Positions 38,809 through 48,068 of a DNA stretch of 48,568 bases are shown here, one piece after another. Source of the DNA: an uncultured Pelagibacteraceae bacterium (GTDB lineage Bacteria > Pseudomonadota > Alphaproteobacteria > Pelagibacterales > Pelagibacteraceae). Every line of letters starts with the position of its first letter. Within the stretch, counting starts at the first letter, position 1. The position numbers and the translations under genes were made by a program. The stretch is from the NCBI GenBank assembly GCA_902519445.1, contig CABYJR010000003.1, positions 1 through 48,568 on the forward strand, given 5' to 3'. Under the pieces are notes generated by a model. That model was not told where the DNA came from. It saw only the letters and a program-made list of their open reading frames with translations, and ran no database searches.

Positions 38809-39480
38809 ATGTTTTCAAAAGAACTAAATAAAAAACTAGATGAGTATCATCTTCTAAACCACCCTTTTTACAAATCTTGGAATGAAGGTAAGCTAACTAG
38901 AGAAATAATTAAGGATTATGCTGAGCAGTATTATCAACATGTAAAAGCATTTCCTAGGTACATAAGTGCAACACATTCTTTATGCGAGGATTTAGAAAAA
39001 AGAAAAATTTTACTTGAAAATCTTCAAGATGAAGAAAAAGATGGAGCAGATCATCCAAAACTTTGGAAAAATTTTGCACTAGCAATAGGTGCTGATGCAG
39101 AGAAAATTGAAAATGTAAATAAAGAAAAATTTACATCTGAATTAATCGATAATTTTTTTAAAAATGGAAGATCAAGTTATGCAGAAGGTTTGGCATCTCT
39201 TTATACTTATGAGAGACAAATCCCTGAAATCGCAGAAACAAAAATTAGAGGTTTGAAAAATCATTATGGCGTTACATCAAAAGAAGGCCTAGAGTTTTTC
39301 GAAGTTCATAAAGCTGCTGATGTTCATCATAGACAAGCATGTGAAAAATTACTTGATGCCATGTCTAAGGAAGAACAAGAGGAGGCAGAAAAGTCAGCCT
39401 TATCTACAGCAAAGTATCTTTGGAATTTTTTAACTGGAATTGCGGTTAAACATAATATTCCAATGCAAGCTGCTGCTTAA
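38809..39480 (+). CDS. CADD-like heme-oxygenase-fold diiron protein (putative folate/pABA metabolism)
   Basis: LLNHPFYKSWNEGKLTREIIKDYAEQYYQHVKAFPRYISATHSLCEDL...QIPEIAETKIRGLKNHYG...FFEVHKAADVHHRQACEKLL. GGAGGA Shine-Dalgarno sits just upstream of ATG 38809, so that start is preferred over 38797. Confidence 0.82.
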   Translation: MFSKELNKKLDEYHLLNHPFYKSWNEGKLTREIIKDYAEQYYQHVKAFPRYISATHSLCEDLEKRKILLENLQDEEKDGADHPKLWKNFALAIGADAEKIENVNKEKFTSELIDNFFKNGRSSYAEGLASLYTYERQIPEIAETKIRGLKNHYGVTSKEGLEFFEVHKAADVHHRQACEKLLDAMSKEEQEEAEKSALSTAKYLWNFLTGIAVKHNIPMQAAA

Positions 39481-39507
39481 TCAATTTGGAGTTATAAAAT
39501 ATTAAAT

Positions 39508-39537
39508 AATAGACGGTTCTTTTTAGAACCGTTTATT
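39508..39537 (+). terminator. Hairpin between the CADD-like gene and the apr genes
   Basis: AATAGACGGTTCT-TTTT-AGAACCGTTTATT, 13-bp stem with one G-U; weak U-tract. Confidence 0.5.
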
Positions 39538-39563
39538 AAAATTTATAAAAAAAGGAATAATAC

Positions 39564-40364
39564 TTGATTACTAATAATCCATTTTCTATTCTTTCAGAAA
39601 CTGTGCCAGCTATTGCAATGCAAAGTTTTGTTATAGTTATGGGTTTATTGGTGATTCTAGGAACTTTGGTAGACATAATTCATAAAAAAAATGTAAAATA
39701 TTTTTTTGAAAATGCAAAGAAGGCAAAAAAATCAGCTAAGAAAATACTTACAGCAAGTGAAAAAACTTCTGTTATTATTAAAACAATAGCTAGTGACATA
39801 GCTACTACATCAGAGTTAGGAGCTGGCAAAAGAAGAGTCGCACATCTCCTTGGTATGTATGGAACTATTTTGTTTTGGTTCGGCTCTGTTGTAATGATTT
39901 TTTGTTATTCTTCACCATCTTCAAATACTCCCTCAGTATGGCCAATCATGTGGCATCTCGGAGCAATAATGACTATTCTTGGAGGATCTTGGTTTTGGTT
40001 TTTTTTAAGAGTAGATGTTTATTCAGAAGCTCAACCTTGGTACAGAATTATTAAAGCTGATTTATTTGTACTAGCACTTTTAGCGACCTCTTTATTTGGT
40101 TTAATATGGTCATTTTTACAGTCCTTGAATTTGAATGATAGATGGGATGATAAAGTATTTTTGATTTTGTTTATTATATCTAACCTAGTTTTGTTTGGAG
40201 GAGTATATTGGTCAAAATTTGCTCATATGTTTTACAAACCCGGAGCCGCTATTCAAAAAAATTTAGCTGAAGCAGATGGTTCAAGAGATAATATGCCACC
40301 ACCAGCCGATGCACCTGAAAAATTTGGATTAGGTATAAAACGTGAGGCACCAAAGCACTATTAA
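39564..40364 (+). CDS. Putative APS-reductase-associated membrane protein (AprM-like), TTG start
   Basis: 266 aa; several TM helices, HLLGMYGTILFWFGSVVMIF, MWHLGAIMTILGGSWFWFFLR; immediately upstream of aprBA. Confidence 0.7.
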   Translation: MITNNPFSILSETVPAIAMQSFVIVMGLLVILGTLVDIIHKKNVKYFFENAKKAKKSAKKILTASEKTSVIIKTIASDIATTSELGAGKRRVAHLLGMYGTILFWFGSVVMIFCYSSPSSNTPSVWPIMWHLGAIMTILGGSWFWFFLRVDVYSEAQPWYRIIKADLFVLALLATSLFGLIWSFLQSLNLNDRWDDKVFLILFIISNLVLFGGVYWSKFAHMFYKPGAAIQKNLAEADGSRDNMPPPADAPEKFGLGIKREAPKHY

Positions 40365-40402
40365 TATGTATAAAAATTATATAAAGAAGGAAAAAAAATA
40401 AT

Positions 40403-40873
40403 ATGTCAACTTTTGTATATATGACCCGTTGTGATGGATGTGGACATTGCGTTGACATTTGTCCATCTGACATCATGCACATTGATGAAACAATAAGACG
40501 TGCAAAAAATATCGAACCTAATTTTTGTTGGGAATGTTACTCATGTGTTAAGGCATGTCCAAATCATGCAATTGATGTTCGAGGATACGCTGACTTTGCT
40601 CCCATGGGACATAGCGTACGAGTTAGAAGAGAAGAAGAGAAGGGTACTATATCTTGGAAAATAAAATTTAGAAATGGAACTGAAAAAGATTTTGTCTCTC
40701 CGATAACAACAAAGCCATGGGGAAAATTTATTCCAAAGCTCGCTGAAGGTGAAAAACCAAATCAAGGAGAAATTAAATCTCAAATTCTTTATTCCGAACC
40801 AGAGGGATTAAACACAAAAAAAGATTTACCTACGATTAATAAAAATTCATTTAAAAAAGGGGTTTATTATTAA
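40403..40873 (+). CDS. aprB: Adenylylsulfate reductase, beta subunit
   Basis: 156 aa; two 4Fe-4S motifs CDGCGHCVDICPSDIM and CWECYSCVKACPNHAIDVRGYADFAPMG. Confidence 0.96.
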   Translation: MSTFVYMTRCDGCGHCVDICPSDIMHIDETIRRAKNIEPNFCWECYSCVKACPNHAIDVRGYADFAPMGHSVRVRREEEKGTISWKIKFRNGTEKDFVSPITTKPWGKFIPKLAEGEKPNQGEIKSQILYSEPEGLNTKKDLPTINKNSFKKGVYY

Positions 40874-42732
40874 TGGCAAAGCACAAAACTCATAATGAAG
40901 AATGCGATATACTTGTAGTGGGTGGCGGAATGGCCGGTACTGGAGCAGCATTTGAAGCAAGACATTGGGGACGAGATTTAAAAATTATTTGTGTTGAAAA
41001 AGCAAACATCGATAGAAGCGGTGCAGTTGCCCAGGGCCTCTACGCGATTAATTGTTATATGGGTATGCAGTGGAATGAAAATCAACCAGAAGATCATGTA
41101 AGATATGCCCGTAACGATTTAATGGGACTAGTAAGAGAAGATTTGGGTTATGATATGGCTCGTCATGTGGATTCTACAGTTCACATGTTTGATGAATGGG
41201 GTTTACCTATGATGAAAAATCCAAAAACAGGACGTTATCAAAGAGAAGGTAAATGGCAAATAATGATTCACGGGGAAAGTTATAAACCAATAGTAGCTGA
41301 AGCAGCAAAAAAATCTGCAGATAAAATTTATAATCGAATAATGATTACTCATTTATTAATGGATGAGAATAATGAAAATAGAGTTGGTGGGGCGGTAGGT
41401 TTTAATATGCGGACAGGAGATTATTATGTTTTCAAAGCTAAAACTGTAATTGTCGCTGCAGGAGGAGCTTCACATATATTTAAACCTAGAGCAGTAGGTG
41501 AGGGAATGGGAAGAACTTGGTACGCTCCATGGAGCAATGGCTCTGCTTATGCTTTACCAATTGCTGCTGGAGCAAAAATGACTCAAATGGAAAACCGAAT
41601 TGTTTTATGTAGGTTTAAAGATGGATATGGACCGGTAGGAGCTTATTTTTTACATTTAAAAACTTACACACAAAACGCTAATGGTGAGAACTACGAAAAA
41701 AAATGGTACGAGCAAACAAAAAAATTAGTAGGAGAGTATATCGACCACCATCCGACACCAACATGTTTACGTAATCATGCCTTTGTTCAAGAAGTCATGG
41801 CCGGAGGTGGACCAATACATATGGTGACTAAAGAAGCTTTTCAAGATCCTCATCTAGAAACGGTTGGTTGGGAAAACTTTCTTGGAATGACAGTTGGACA
41901 AGCAGTTGTTTGGGCATCTCAAAATATAGATCCTAAATATACAAATCCTGAACTAACAACTTCAGAACCATATGTGATGGGTTCGCACGCAACATGTTCA
42001 GGAGCTTGGGTAAGTGGTCCAGAAGATATATCTCCACCAGAGTATTATTGGGGATATAATAGAATGATGACAGTTCAAGGTCTTTTCGGAGCAGGTGATA
42101 CTGTTGGAGGAAGTGCTCATAAATTTTCATCGGGTTCTTTTACAGAAGGACGTTTAGCTGCAAAAGCTGCTGTAAAATATATTGAAGATCAAAAAGCAAA
42201 AAATATCAAAGTTAGCGAAAAGCAATGTGAAGATTTTAAAAAAATTATATATAAACCATTAGACAATTATACTGTTGGGAGAAATGAGATTACTGGTGGT
42301 ACAGTTTCGCCAAGTTATTTTTCTCCAATTCAAGGTCTTCAACGTCTTCAAAAAATTATGGATGAATATGTTGGAGGTATTTCAGTTAATTATATGACTA
42401 ACGGAAATTTACTTAAAAAAGGACTAGAATTGTTGCAGTGGCTACAAGAAGATCTAGAACATATTGGTGCCGAAGATTATCATCAGCTTATGCGTGCATG
42501 GGAATTAAAACATCGAACAATAACATCACAGTGCGTAACTGAACATACCTTATTTCGTGAGGAAACACGTTGGCCAGGATATTATTACAGAGGAGATCAT
42601 ATGAAGTTAGACGATGAAAATTGGCATTGTTTAACAGTATCTCGTCGTGATCCTAAAACAGGGAAGTTTAAAATGGAAAAGATGCCCGTTTATCATATCA
42701 TTGGAGATGAAGATAAAAAAAAGGCCTCATAA
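40873..42732 (+). CDS. aprA: Adenylylsulfate reductase, alpha subunit (FAD)
   Basis: 619 aa; CDILVVGGGMAGTGAAFEARHWG, KANIDRSGAVAQGLYAINCYMG, GSHATCSGAWVSGPED, FGAGDTVGGSAHKFSSGSFTEGRLAAKAA. Confidence 0.98.
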   Translation: MAKHKTHNEECDILVVGGGMAGTGAAFEARHWGRDLKIICVEKANIDRSGAVAQGLYAINCYMGMQWNENQPEDHVRYARNDLMGLVREDLGYDMARHVDSTVHMFDEWGLPMMKNPKTGRYQREGKWQIMIHGESYKPIVAEAAKKSADKIYNRIMITHLLMDENNENRVGGAVGFNMRTGDYYVFKAKTVIVAAGGASHIFKPRAVGEGMGRTWYAPWSNGSAYALPIAAGAKMTQMENRIVLCRFKDGYGPVGAYFLHLKTYTQNANGENYEKKWYEQTKKLVGEYIDHHPTPTCLRNHAFVQEVMAGGGPIHMVTKEAFQDPHLETVGWENFLGMTVGQAVVWASQNIDPKYTNPELTTSEPYVMGSHATCSGAWVSGPEDISPPEYYWGYNRMMTVQGLFGAGDTVGGSAHKFSSGSFTEGRLAAKAAVKYIEDQKAKNIKVSEKQCEDFKKIIYKPLDNYTVGRNEITGGTVSPSYFSPIQGLQRLQKIMDEYVGGISVNYMTNGNLLKKGLELLQWLQEDLEHIGAEDYHQLMRAWELKHRTITSQCVTEHTLFREETRWPGYYYRGDHMKLDDENWHCLTVSRRDPKTGKFKMEKMPVYHIIGDEDKKKAS

Positions 42733-42741
42733 TTTTAAAAA

Positions 42742-43092
42742 ATGAGTCTTCTTGACAAAAAAGACGACGAAATATTTAAACTGGCTGAACCCATTTGGGA
42801 CAATCTAGTAAAATCATCTAACATGAAGGATTATGGGTCATTTACTAAAGATTTTTCTTCACAGATGTTGTACGGCGCTAATGAAGTAGAACTTGGAAAA
42901 CAGTGGGCAAGCAACAAATTATTGACAAATTTATCTGAAGATAGAGAGTTCCTAGGGTGTTTAAGACGAAATGGTTTTATCACTGTCCTTTTAAAACAGA
43001 AAAGTGCTAATATTTCAGGAGATTTCCTAGGCAGGTTAGTGCTGGGGGTTGAAGATGAACAAATTAAAGTTTTTGGAGCAACAATCTTTTAG
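42742..43092 (+). CDS. Conserved small protein of unknown function downstream of aprA
   Basis: 116 aa, clean ORF 10 bp after aprA, ...DREFLGCLRRNGFITVLLKQKSANISGDFLGRLVLGVEDEQIKVFGATIF. Confidence 0.75.
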   Translation: MSLLDKKDDEIFKLAEPIWDNLVKSSNMKDYGSFTKDFSSQMLYGANEVELGKQWASNKLLTNLSEDREFLGCLRRNGFITVLLKQKSANISGDFLGRLVLGVEDEQIKVFGATIF

Positions 43093-43150
43093 TTATAAAT
43101 TTTTAAAATATCTCTAGACAAGTACTCTTAACCCATGTTAAGAAAAAAAA

Positions 43151-43276
43151 ATGTTACAGTCTTTTAAAAAATTACCTCAACAAATAAGTCTTAATCCTCG
43201 TAAAATAGGTCTACAATTAGTACTTTTAATTTGCTGGATGGTAATTCTTATTGGAACATTTTCATTTTTAAGCTAA
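43151..43276 (+). CDS. Small single-TM protein, 41 aa (candidate)
   Basis: MLQSFKKLPQQISLNPRKIGLQLVLLICWMVILIGTFSFLS; below ORF-track cutoff; lies between the aprA-associated gene and the TauE exporter. Confidence 0.5.
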   Translation: MLQSFKKLPQQISLNPRKIGLQLVLLICWMVILIGTFSFLS

Positions 43277-43339
43277 AAATCCATCTTTTTTCCATCTATT
43301 TATTGACATTATTATGTACTAAGAATAATTGTTAATTTT

Positions 43340-44437
43340 ATGGAAGTTTTCTTACCTATAGCAGAAGTTCAAATAAACATAGTTTTATTTCTTTTCGTAA
43401 GTTTTGTTATAGGTTTTTTATCAGGATTATTTGGTGTTGGTGGCGGTTTTTTAATGACTCCATTTTTAATTTTTATGGGAATACCCCCAGCTTATGCGGT
43501 AGCAAATGAAGCAAACAATATTCTAGCATCATCAACTTCTGGTTCTTTAACTCATTGGTTCAAAAAAACTATAGATCTTAAAATAGGTTGGATGATAATA
43601 GCAGGTGGATTGATCGGCACTGCTTTTGGTATGTTAACATTTGGATATTTTAAAGGGATAGATAAAATAGATTTAGTTATAACTTTGGCCTATATGTATG
43701 TTCTCGCCATCATAGGAAGTTTTATGCTTAGAGATGGCATTATGGAGATTGATAGGATTAAAAAAAAAGTAATAATAAAAAAAAAATTACATACTCATTA
43801 CTGGATACACGGTTTACCTTTTAGAACTAGATTTAAATCTTCCAAAGTTTATGAAAGCGCTTTAGTTCCAATTATACTAGGTATTTTTGTAGGTTTTGTT
43901 GCAGCAATTATGGGAGTCGGGGGAGCATTTTTAATGGTTCCTGCGATGATATATTTAATTGGCATGCCAACAAAATTAGTACCTGGCACTTCATTATTTG
44001 TCACAATATTTGTAACTGGTTTCGTCGTTGTTTCTCACGCTTTTGCATATAATACAATAGATCTGGTTTTAGTTTTAATTCTCATTACAGGTTCTATTTT
44101 AGGAGTTCAAACCGGTCAAAAAATTGGACAAAGACTACAGGGTTCTGAACTAAAAACTTTACTAGCTTTGCTCATGCTTTCAGTAGGAGTTTTAATGGCA
44201 TATAACACTTTTTTTAGAAATGGGGCAGACTCTCCTGCTATTAAAATTCCGACAGATAAAATTGTTGAAATAAGTGAGTTTGGTAATACAATTTTTACTA
44301 TTTCTGAAAAATACCCAATCGTTTATGGAGCTTCCTCAATATTTTTAGCATTGGTAGCTGGAGTAGCAGCATCTTTTATAAGAAAAAAATTAAGCCAATG
44401 GCGAGCTGCAAGACTTAATAAACCGGCAAAGTATTAA
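43340..44437 (+). CDS. TauE/SafE family sulfite/sulfonate exporter
   Basis: 365 aa; duplicated GFLSGLFGVGGGFLMTPFLIF and GFVAAIMGVGGAFLMVPAMIYLIGMPT motifs. Confidence 0.93.
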   Translation: MEVFLPIAEVQINIVLFLFVSFVIGFLSGLFGVGGGFLMTPFLIFMGIPPAYAVANEANNILASSTSGSLTHWFKKTIDLKIGWMIIAGGLIGTAFGMLTFGYFKGIDKIDLVITLAYMYVLAIIGSFMLRDGIMEIDRIKKKVIIKKKLHTHYWIHGLPFRTRFKSSKVYESALVPIILGIFVGFVAAIMGVGGAFLMVPAMIYLIGMPTKLVPGTSLFVTIFVTGFVVVSHAFAYNTIDLVLVLILITGSILGVQTGQKIGQRLQGSELKTLLALLMLSVGVLMAYNTFFRNGADSPAIKIPTDKIVEISEFGNTIFTISEKYPIVYGASSIFLALVAGVAASFIRKKLSQWRAARLNKPAKY

Positions 44438-44754
44438 TGAATAAAATATTTTTTAAAATAATATTTTTAATTTTAATAATAATTTTCACTACATCAAGTA
44501 ATGCAGACGATAAGATGGCCATGGGTTTAGAAGTTTATAACAATAAAGCCCAGTGCGGCGTTTGCCATACTTTAGAATCCGCAGGTTCTAACGGGCAAAT
44601 CGGTCCAAATCTAGATGTTGTTAAACCAACTATAGAACAAATTATTTTGACCGTTACTAATGGAATTGGAGTGATGCCTTCGTTTAAAGATACACTTTCT
44701 AAAGAAGAAATAGAATCTTTAGCTCATTACGTTTTTAATAGTACTAATAAATAA
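44437..44754 (+). CDS. Secreted class I cytochrome c
   Basis: 105 aa; signal peptide, CGVCHTLES haem motif, GPNLD, GVMPSF. Confidence 0.92.
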   Translation: MNKIFFKIIFLILIIIFTTSSNADDKMAMGLEVYNNKAQCGVCHTLESAGSNGQIGPNLDVVKPTIEQIILTVTNGIGVMPSFKDTLSKEEIESLAHYVFNSTNK

Positions 44755-44764
44755 TTTAAATTCT

Positions 44765-45931
44765 TTAGGCGCTTCTGTAGAGTTTAGTCATGACAAATTC
44801 TTTATGACCCAAAGCTTCAGCACAAGTTAATCTACCATTAGCTACTCTAATAGTTGTTTTTATCAATTCATCACCAGCTTCTGATAGATTCATTTCTCTA
44901 GAAAGAATTTTTGATACATCGCAGTCTATATGTTCTCCCATGGATTTTACTGTTAATGGGTTAGCTGTTAATTTTATAACTGGTTCAATTGGGTTGCCCA
45001 CTATATTACCTTGTCCTGTTGGAAATAAATGAATATTAAAACCTGCTGCTGCTTGAAGAGTTACACATTCTGCTGCTGCAGAAGAAGTATCCATAAAATA
45101 TAAACCTTTACCTTTAGTTGGTGCTTCAGCCGGTTCTAACACATCAATAAATTTACAAGATCCAATTTTTTGAAAGTTTCCAAAAGCTTTTTCCTCAATA
45201 GTTGTAAGACCTCCAGCTATATTTCCAGCAGTAGGCTGGCTTTCTGAAAGGTCATCAGTAGCTTCTCTAAGAATAAAATCATTATAAGCACTCCAAGTTT
45301 TCATGAATTTTTTTGAGGCCTCAGGAGTAGCTCCTCTTTTAGCACAAACAGTTTCAGCACCTGTTAGTTCAGATGTTTCACCAAAACATAAGTGAACTCC
45401 AAGTGGTTCTAATTTATCCATAAGATTTCCAACTGTTGGATTTGAAGCTAGACCTGATGTGGTATCAGATTCACCACATTTAACTGATATCCATAAATCA
45501 CTTAAAGGGCATTCTTCTCTTTGTTTTTCAGAGGCCCACATTACAAATTCTTGCGCTTTTTTTGATGCCTTCATCACAGTTCCAATGTCGCCTGTACGTT
45601 CTATATGAAAACCTTCAACAGGCTTTCCTGTTTTTGATATTCCATCCACAATTCTTTTTGTCCACTTAGGTTCAATACCTATAACTATAACAGCAGCTAC
45701 ATTTGGATTACTTCCAGTTCCGATCATTGTCCTAAAATGTAATTCTAGATCCGCTCCGAATTGAAGTCTTCCATAAGAATGAGGTAAAGCAATTGTGCCT
45801 TTAATATTATTTGCTACTGCTTCCGCGCATGCATTTGAAATATCATCTACCGGAAGAATAATTACATGATTTCTTGTACCAGCTCTTCCGTTTTCTCTTT
45901 TATATCCTAAAAAACTTTTTGGAATTTCCAT
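44765..45931 (-). CDS. suyB: (2R)-sulfolactate sulfo-lyase beta subunit (UxaA/altronate dehydratase family)
   Basis: 388 aa; [80 protein letters not shown]; paired with SAF-domain subunit and next to xsc. Confidence 0.82.
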   Translation of the reverse strand: MEIPKSFLGYKRENGRAGTRNHVIILPVDDISNACAEAVANNIKGTIALPHSYGRLQFGADLELHFRTMIGTGSNPNVAAVIVIGIEPKWTKRIVDGISKTGKPVEGFHIERTGDIGTVMKASKKAQEFVMWASEKQREECPLSDLWISVKCGESDTTSGLASNPTVGNLMDKLEPLGVHLCFGETSELTGAETVCAKRGATPEASKKFMKTWSAYNDFILREATDDLSESQPTAGNIAGGLTTIEEKAFGNFQKIGSCKFIDVLEPAEAPTKGKGLYFMDTSSAAAECVTLQAAAGFNIHLFPTGQGNIVGNPIEPVIKLTANPLTVKSMGEHIDCDVSKILSREMNLSEAGDELIKTTIRVANGRLTCAEALGHKEFVMTKLYRSA

Positions 45932-45935
45932 GATA

Positions 45936-46223
45936 TTACCACTTCTTAGTTTTTACATTTTGAACATGTACATGCTCACCTTTTTTTATTGATTTAACTA
46001 CTTTGCCAATATCGTGTCCATATTTTAAAATAGTATCCCCTTCCTTAAGGTCTTGAAGTGCAATTTTGTGACCAAGAGGGATTTCGTTGATAGATTTTAT
46101 TTTAATTGTTTTATCATTTTCCATTATCCAACCTGTACATTCTTGATTTTTGGACGTTTTATCAATAACGACAACCGCCACATTGTCTTTTTCGTCGTGA
46201 ATTATCAAATCTGTTCGAGACAT
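45936..46223 (-). CDS. suyA: (2R)-sulfolactate sulfo-lyase alpha subunit (SAF domain)
   Basis: 95 aa from ATG 46223: [95 protein letters not shown]. The track start at 46430 overlaps xsc and is rejected. Confidence 0.8.
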   Translation of the reverse strand: MSRTDLIIHDEKDNVAVVVIDKTSKNQECTGWIMENDKTIKIKSINEIPLGHKIALQDLKEGDTILKYGHDIGKVVKSIKKGEHVHVQNVKTKKW

Positions 46224-46283
46224 TTTCCTACTGGATATAGCCTTAAAATTGATATATTTAAAGTATTTTTTAAGGATTTTATC

Positions 46284-48068
46284 ATGACTAAAATGACAAC
46301 AGAAGAAGCTTTTGTAAAAGTTCTTCAAATGCACGGAATAGAACATTCTTTTGGAATTATAGGTTCCGCTTTTATGCCAATCTCTGATCTTTTCCCTAAA
46401 GCCGGTATAACCTTTTGGGATGTTGCCCATGAATCAAATGGCGGCCTGATAGCTGATGGTTACACTCGTGCTACAGGTAAAATCGCTATGTGTATTGCAC
46501 AAAATGGACCAGGAATTACAGGTTTAGTAACCCCAATTAAAACATCATACTGGAATCACACTCCTATGCTTTTAGTAACGCCACAAGCAGCAAACAAAAC
46601 AATAGGTCAAGGAGGATTTCAAGAAGTTGAACAGATGAATCTTTTTAAAGATATGGTTTGTTATCAAGAGGAAGTTCGCGATCCATCACGTGTGGCAGAA
46701 GTTTTAAATCGTGTAATAGAAAAAGCAATAAGAGGATCTGCTCCAGCACAAATTAACATTCCGAGAGATTATTGGACACAAGTAGTTGATATAGAATTAC
46801 CTCCAATTGTTCGACTAGAAAAACAAGCAGGAGGGTCAAGCGCAGTTGCCGAAGCTGCTAAACTATTATCCAATTCAAAATTTCCAGTTATATTATCAGG
46901 TGCAGGCGTAGTTATTGGTAACGCAATAGAAGATTGTAAGAAATTGGCAGAACGTTTAGATGCTCCTGTGTGTTCAGGATATCAACATAATGATAGTTTT
47001 CCCGGAAGTCATCCTCTTGCAGTAGGACCTTTGGGATACAACGGTTCCAAAGCTGCTATGCAGTTAATTTCTAAGGCAGATGTAGTTTTAGCTTTAGGAA
47101 CAAGATTAAATCCTTTTTCAACGTTGCCAGGTTATGGAATTGATTACTGGCCAAAAAAAGCAAGCATTATTCAAGTTGATATGAATTCAGATAGAATTGG
47201 TTTAACCAAAAAAGTAACAGTTGGAATTTGTGGTGATGCAAAATTAGTAACACAACAACTGTTGGCTAAATTGTCAAAAAATGCAGGAGATACAGATAGA
47301 GATAAACGTAAGGCATTAATACACCAAACTAAATCAGCATGGCTTCAGACTCTTACAAGTTTAGATCATGAAGAAGATGATCCAGGAACAACGTGGAATA
47401 AAGATGCGAGAAAAAGAGATAAAGACAGAATGTCACCACGTATGGCATGGAGAGCAATACAAGCTGGACTTCCATCAAATGCAATCATCTCAAGTGATAT
47501 TGGAAACAATTGTGCTATTGGTAATGCTTATCCAACTTTTGAAAAAGGAAGAAAATATTTAGCTCCAGGGCTTTTCGGACCATGTGGTTATGGATTTCCC
47601 GCTATTCTTGGCGCTAAAATTGGATGTCCGGATATTCCTGTTGTTGGTTTTGCTGGAGACGGTGCTTTTGGAATTAGTATGAGCGAAATGAGTTCATGTA
47701 ATCGCAAAGAGTGGCCGTCAATTACTATGGTAATTTTTAGAAATTATCAATGGGGAGCAGAAAAAAGAAACTCAATACTTTGGTTTGATGATAATTTTGT
47801 AGGAACCGAATTAGATCCAGATTTAAGTTATGCTAAAGTTGCTGAAGGATGTGGTTTAAAAGGAGTTCAAGTTAAAACACAAGAAAAACTTACTGAAGCT
47901 TTAAAAAAATCCTGTGAGGAACAAAAAAAAGGAGTAACTACTTTTATCGAGGTTATCTTAAACCAAGAGTTAGGCGAACCTTTTAGAAGAGATGCTATGA
48001 AAAAACCAGTTAAAGTAGCAGGTATTAATAAAAGCGACATGAAACCTCAAAAGGTAATTACAAGCTAA
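46284..48068 (+). CDS. xsc: Sulfoacetaldehyde acetyltransferase (ThDP enzyme)
   Basis: MTKMTTEEAFVKVLQMHGIEHSFGIIGSAFMPISDLFPKAGITFWDVAHESNGGLIADGYTRATGKIAMCIAQNGPGITGLVTPIKTSYWNHTPMLLVTPQ...; ATG 46284 preferred over track start 46053. Confidence 0.96.
   Translation: MTKMTTEEAFVKVLQMHGIEHSFGIIGSAFMPISDLFPKAGITFWDVAHESNGGLIADGYTRATGKIAMCIAQNGPGITGLVTPIKTSYWNHTPMLLVTPQAANKTIGQGGFQEVEQMNLFKDMVCYQEEVRDPSRVAEVLNRVIEKAIRGSAPAQINIPRDYWTQVVDIELPPIVRLEKQAGGSSAVAEAAKLLSNSKFPVILSGAGVVIGNAIEDCKKLAERLDAPVCSGYQHNDSFPGSHPLAVGPLGYNGSKAAMQLISKADVVLALGTRLNPFSTLPGYGIDYWPKKASIIQVDMNSDRIGLTKKVTVGICGDAKLVTQQLLAKLSKNAGDTDRDKRKALIHQTKSAWLQTLTSLDHEEDDPGTTWNKDARKRDKDRMSPRMAWRAIQAGLPSNAIISSDIGNNCAIGNAYPTFEKGRKYLAPGLFGPCGYGFPAILGAKIGCPDIPVVGFAGDGAFGISMSEMSSCNRKEWPSITMVIFRNYQWGAEKRNSILWFDDNFVGTELDPDLSYAKVAEGCGLKGVQVKTQEKLTEALKKSCEEQKKGVTTFIEVILNQELGEPFRRDAMKKPVKVAGINKSDMKPQKVITS

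Noticed and set aside
40249-40873. Minus-strand ORFs 40249-40482 and 40541-40783
   Set aside because: Antisense to aprM-like/aprB, which have clear motifs.
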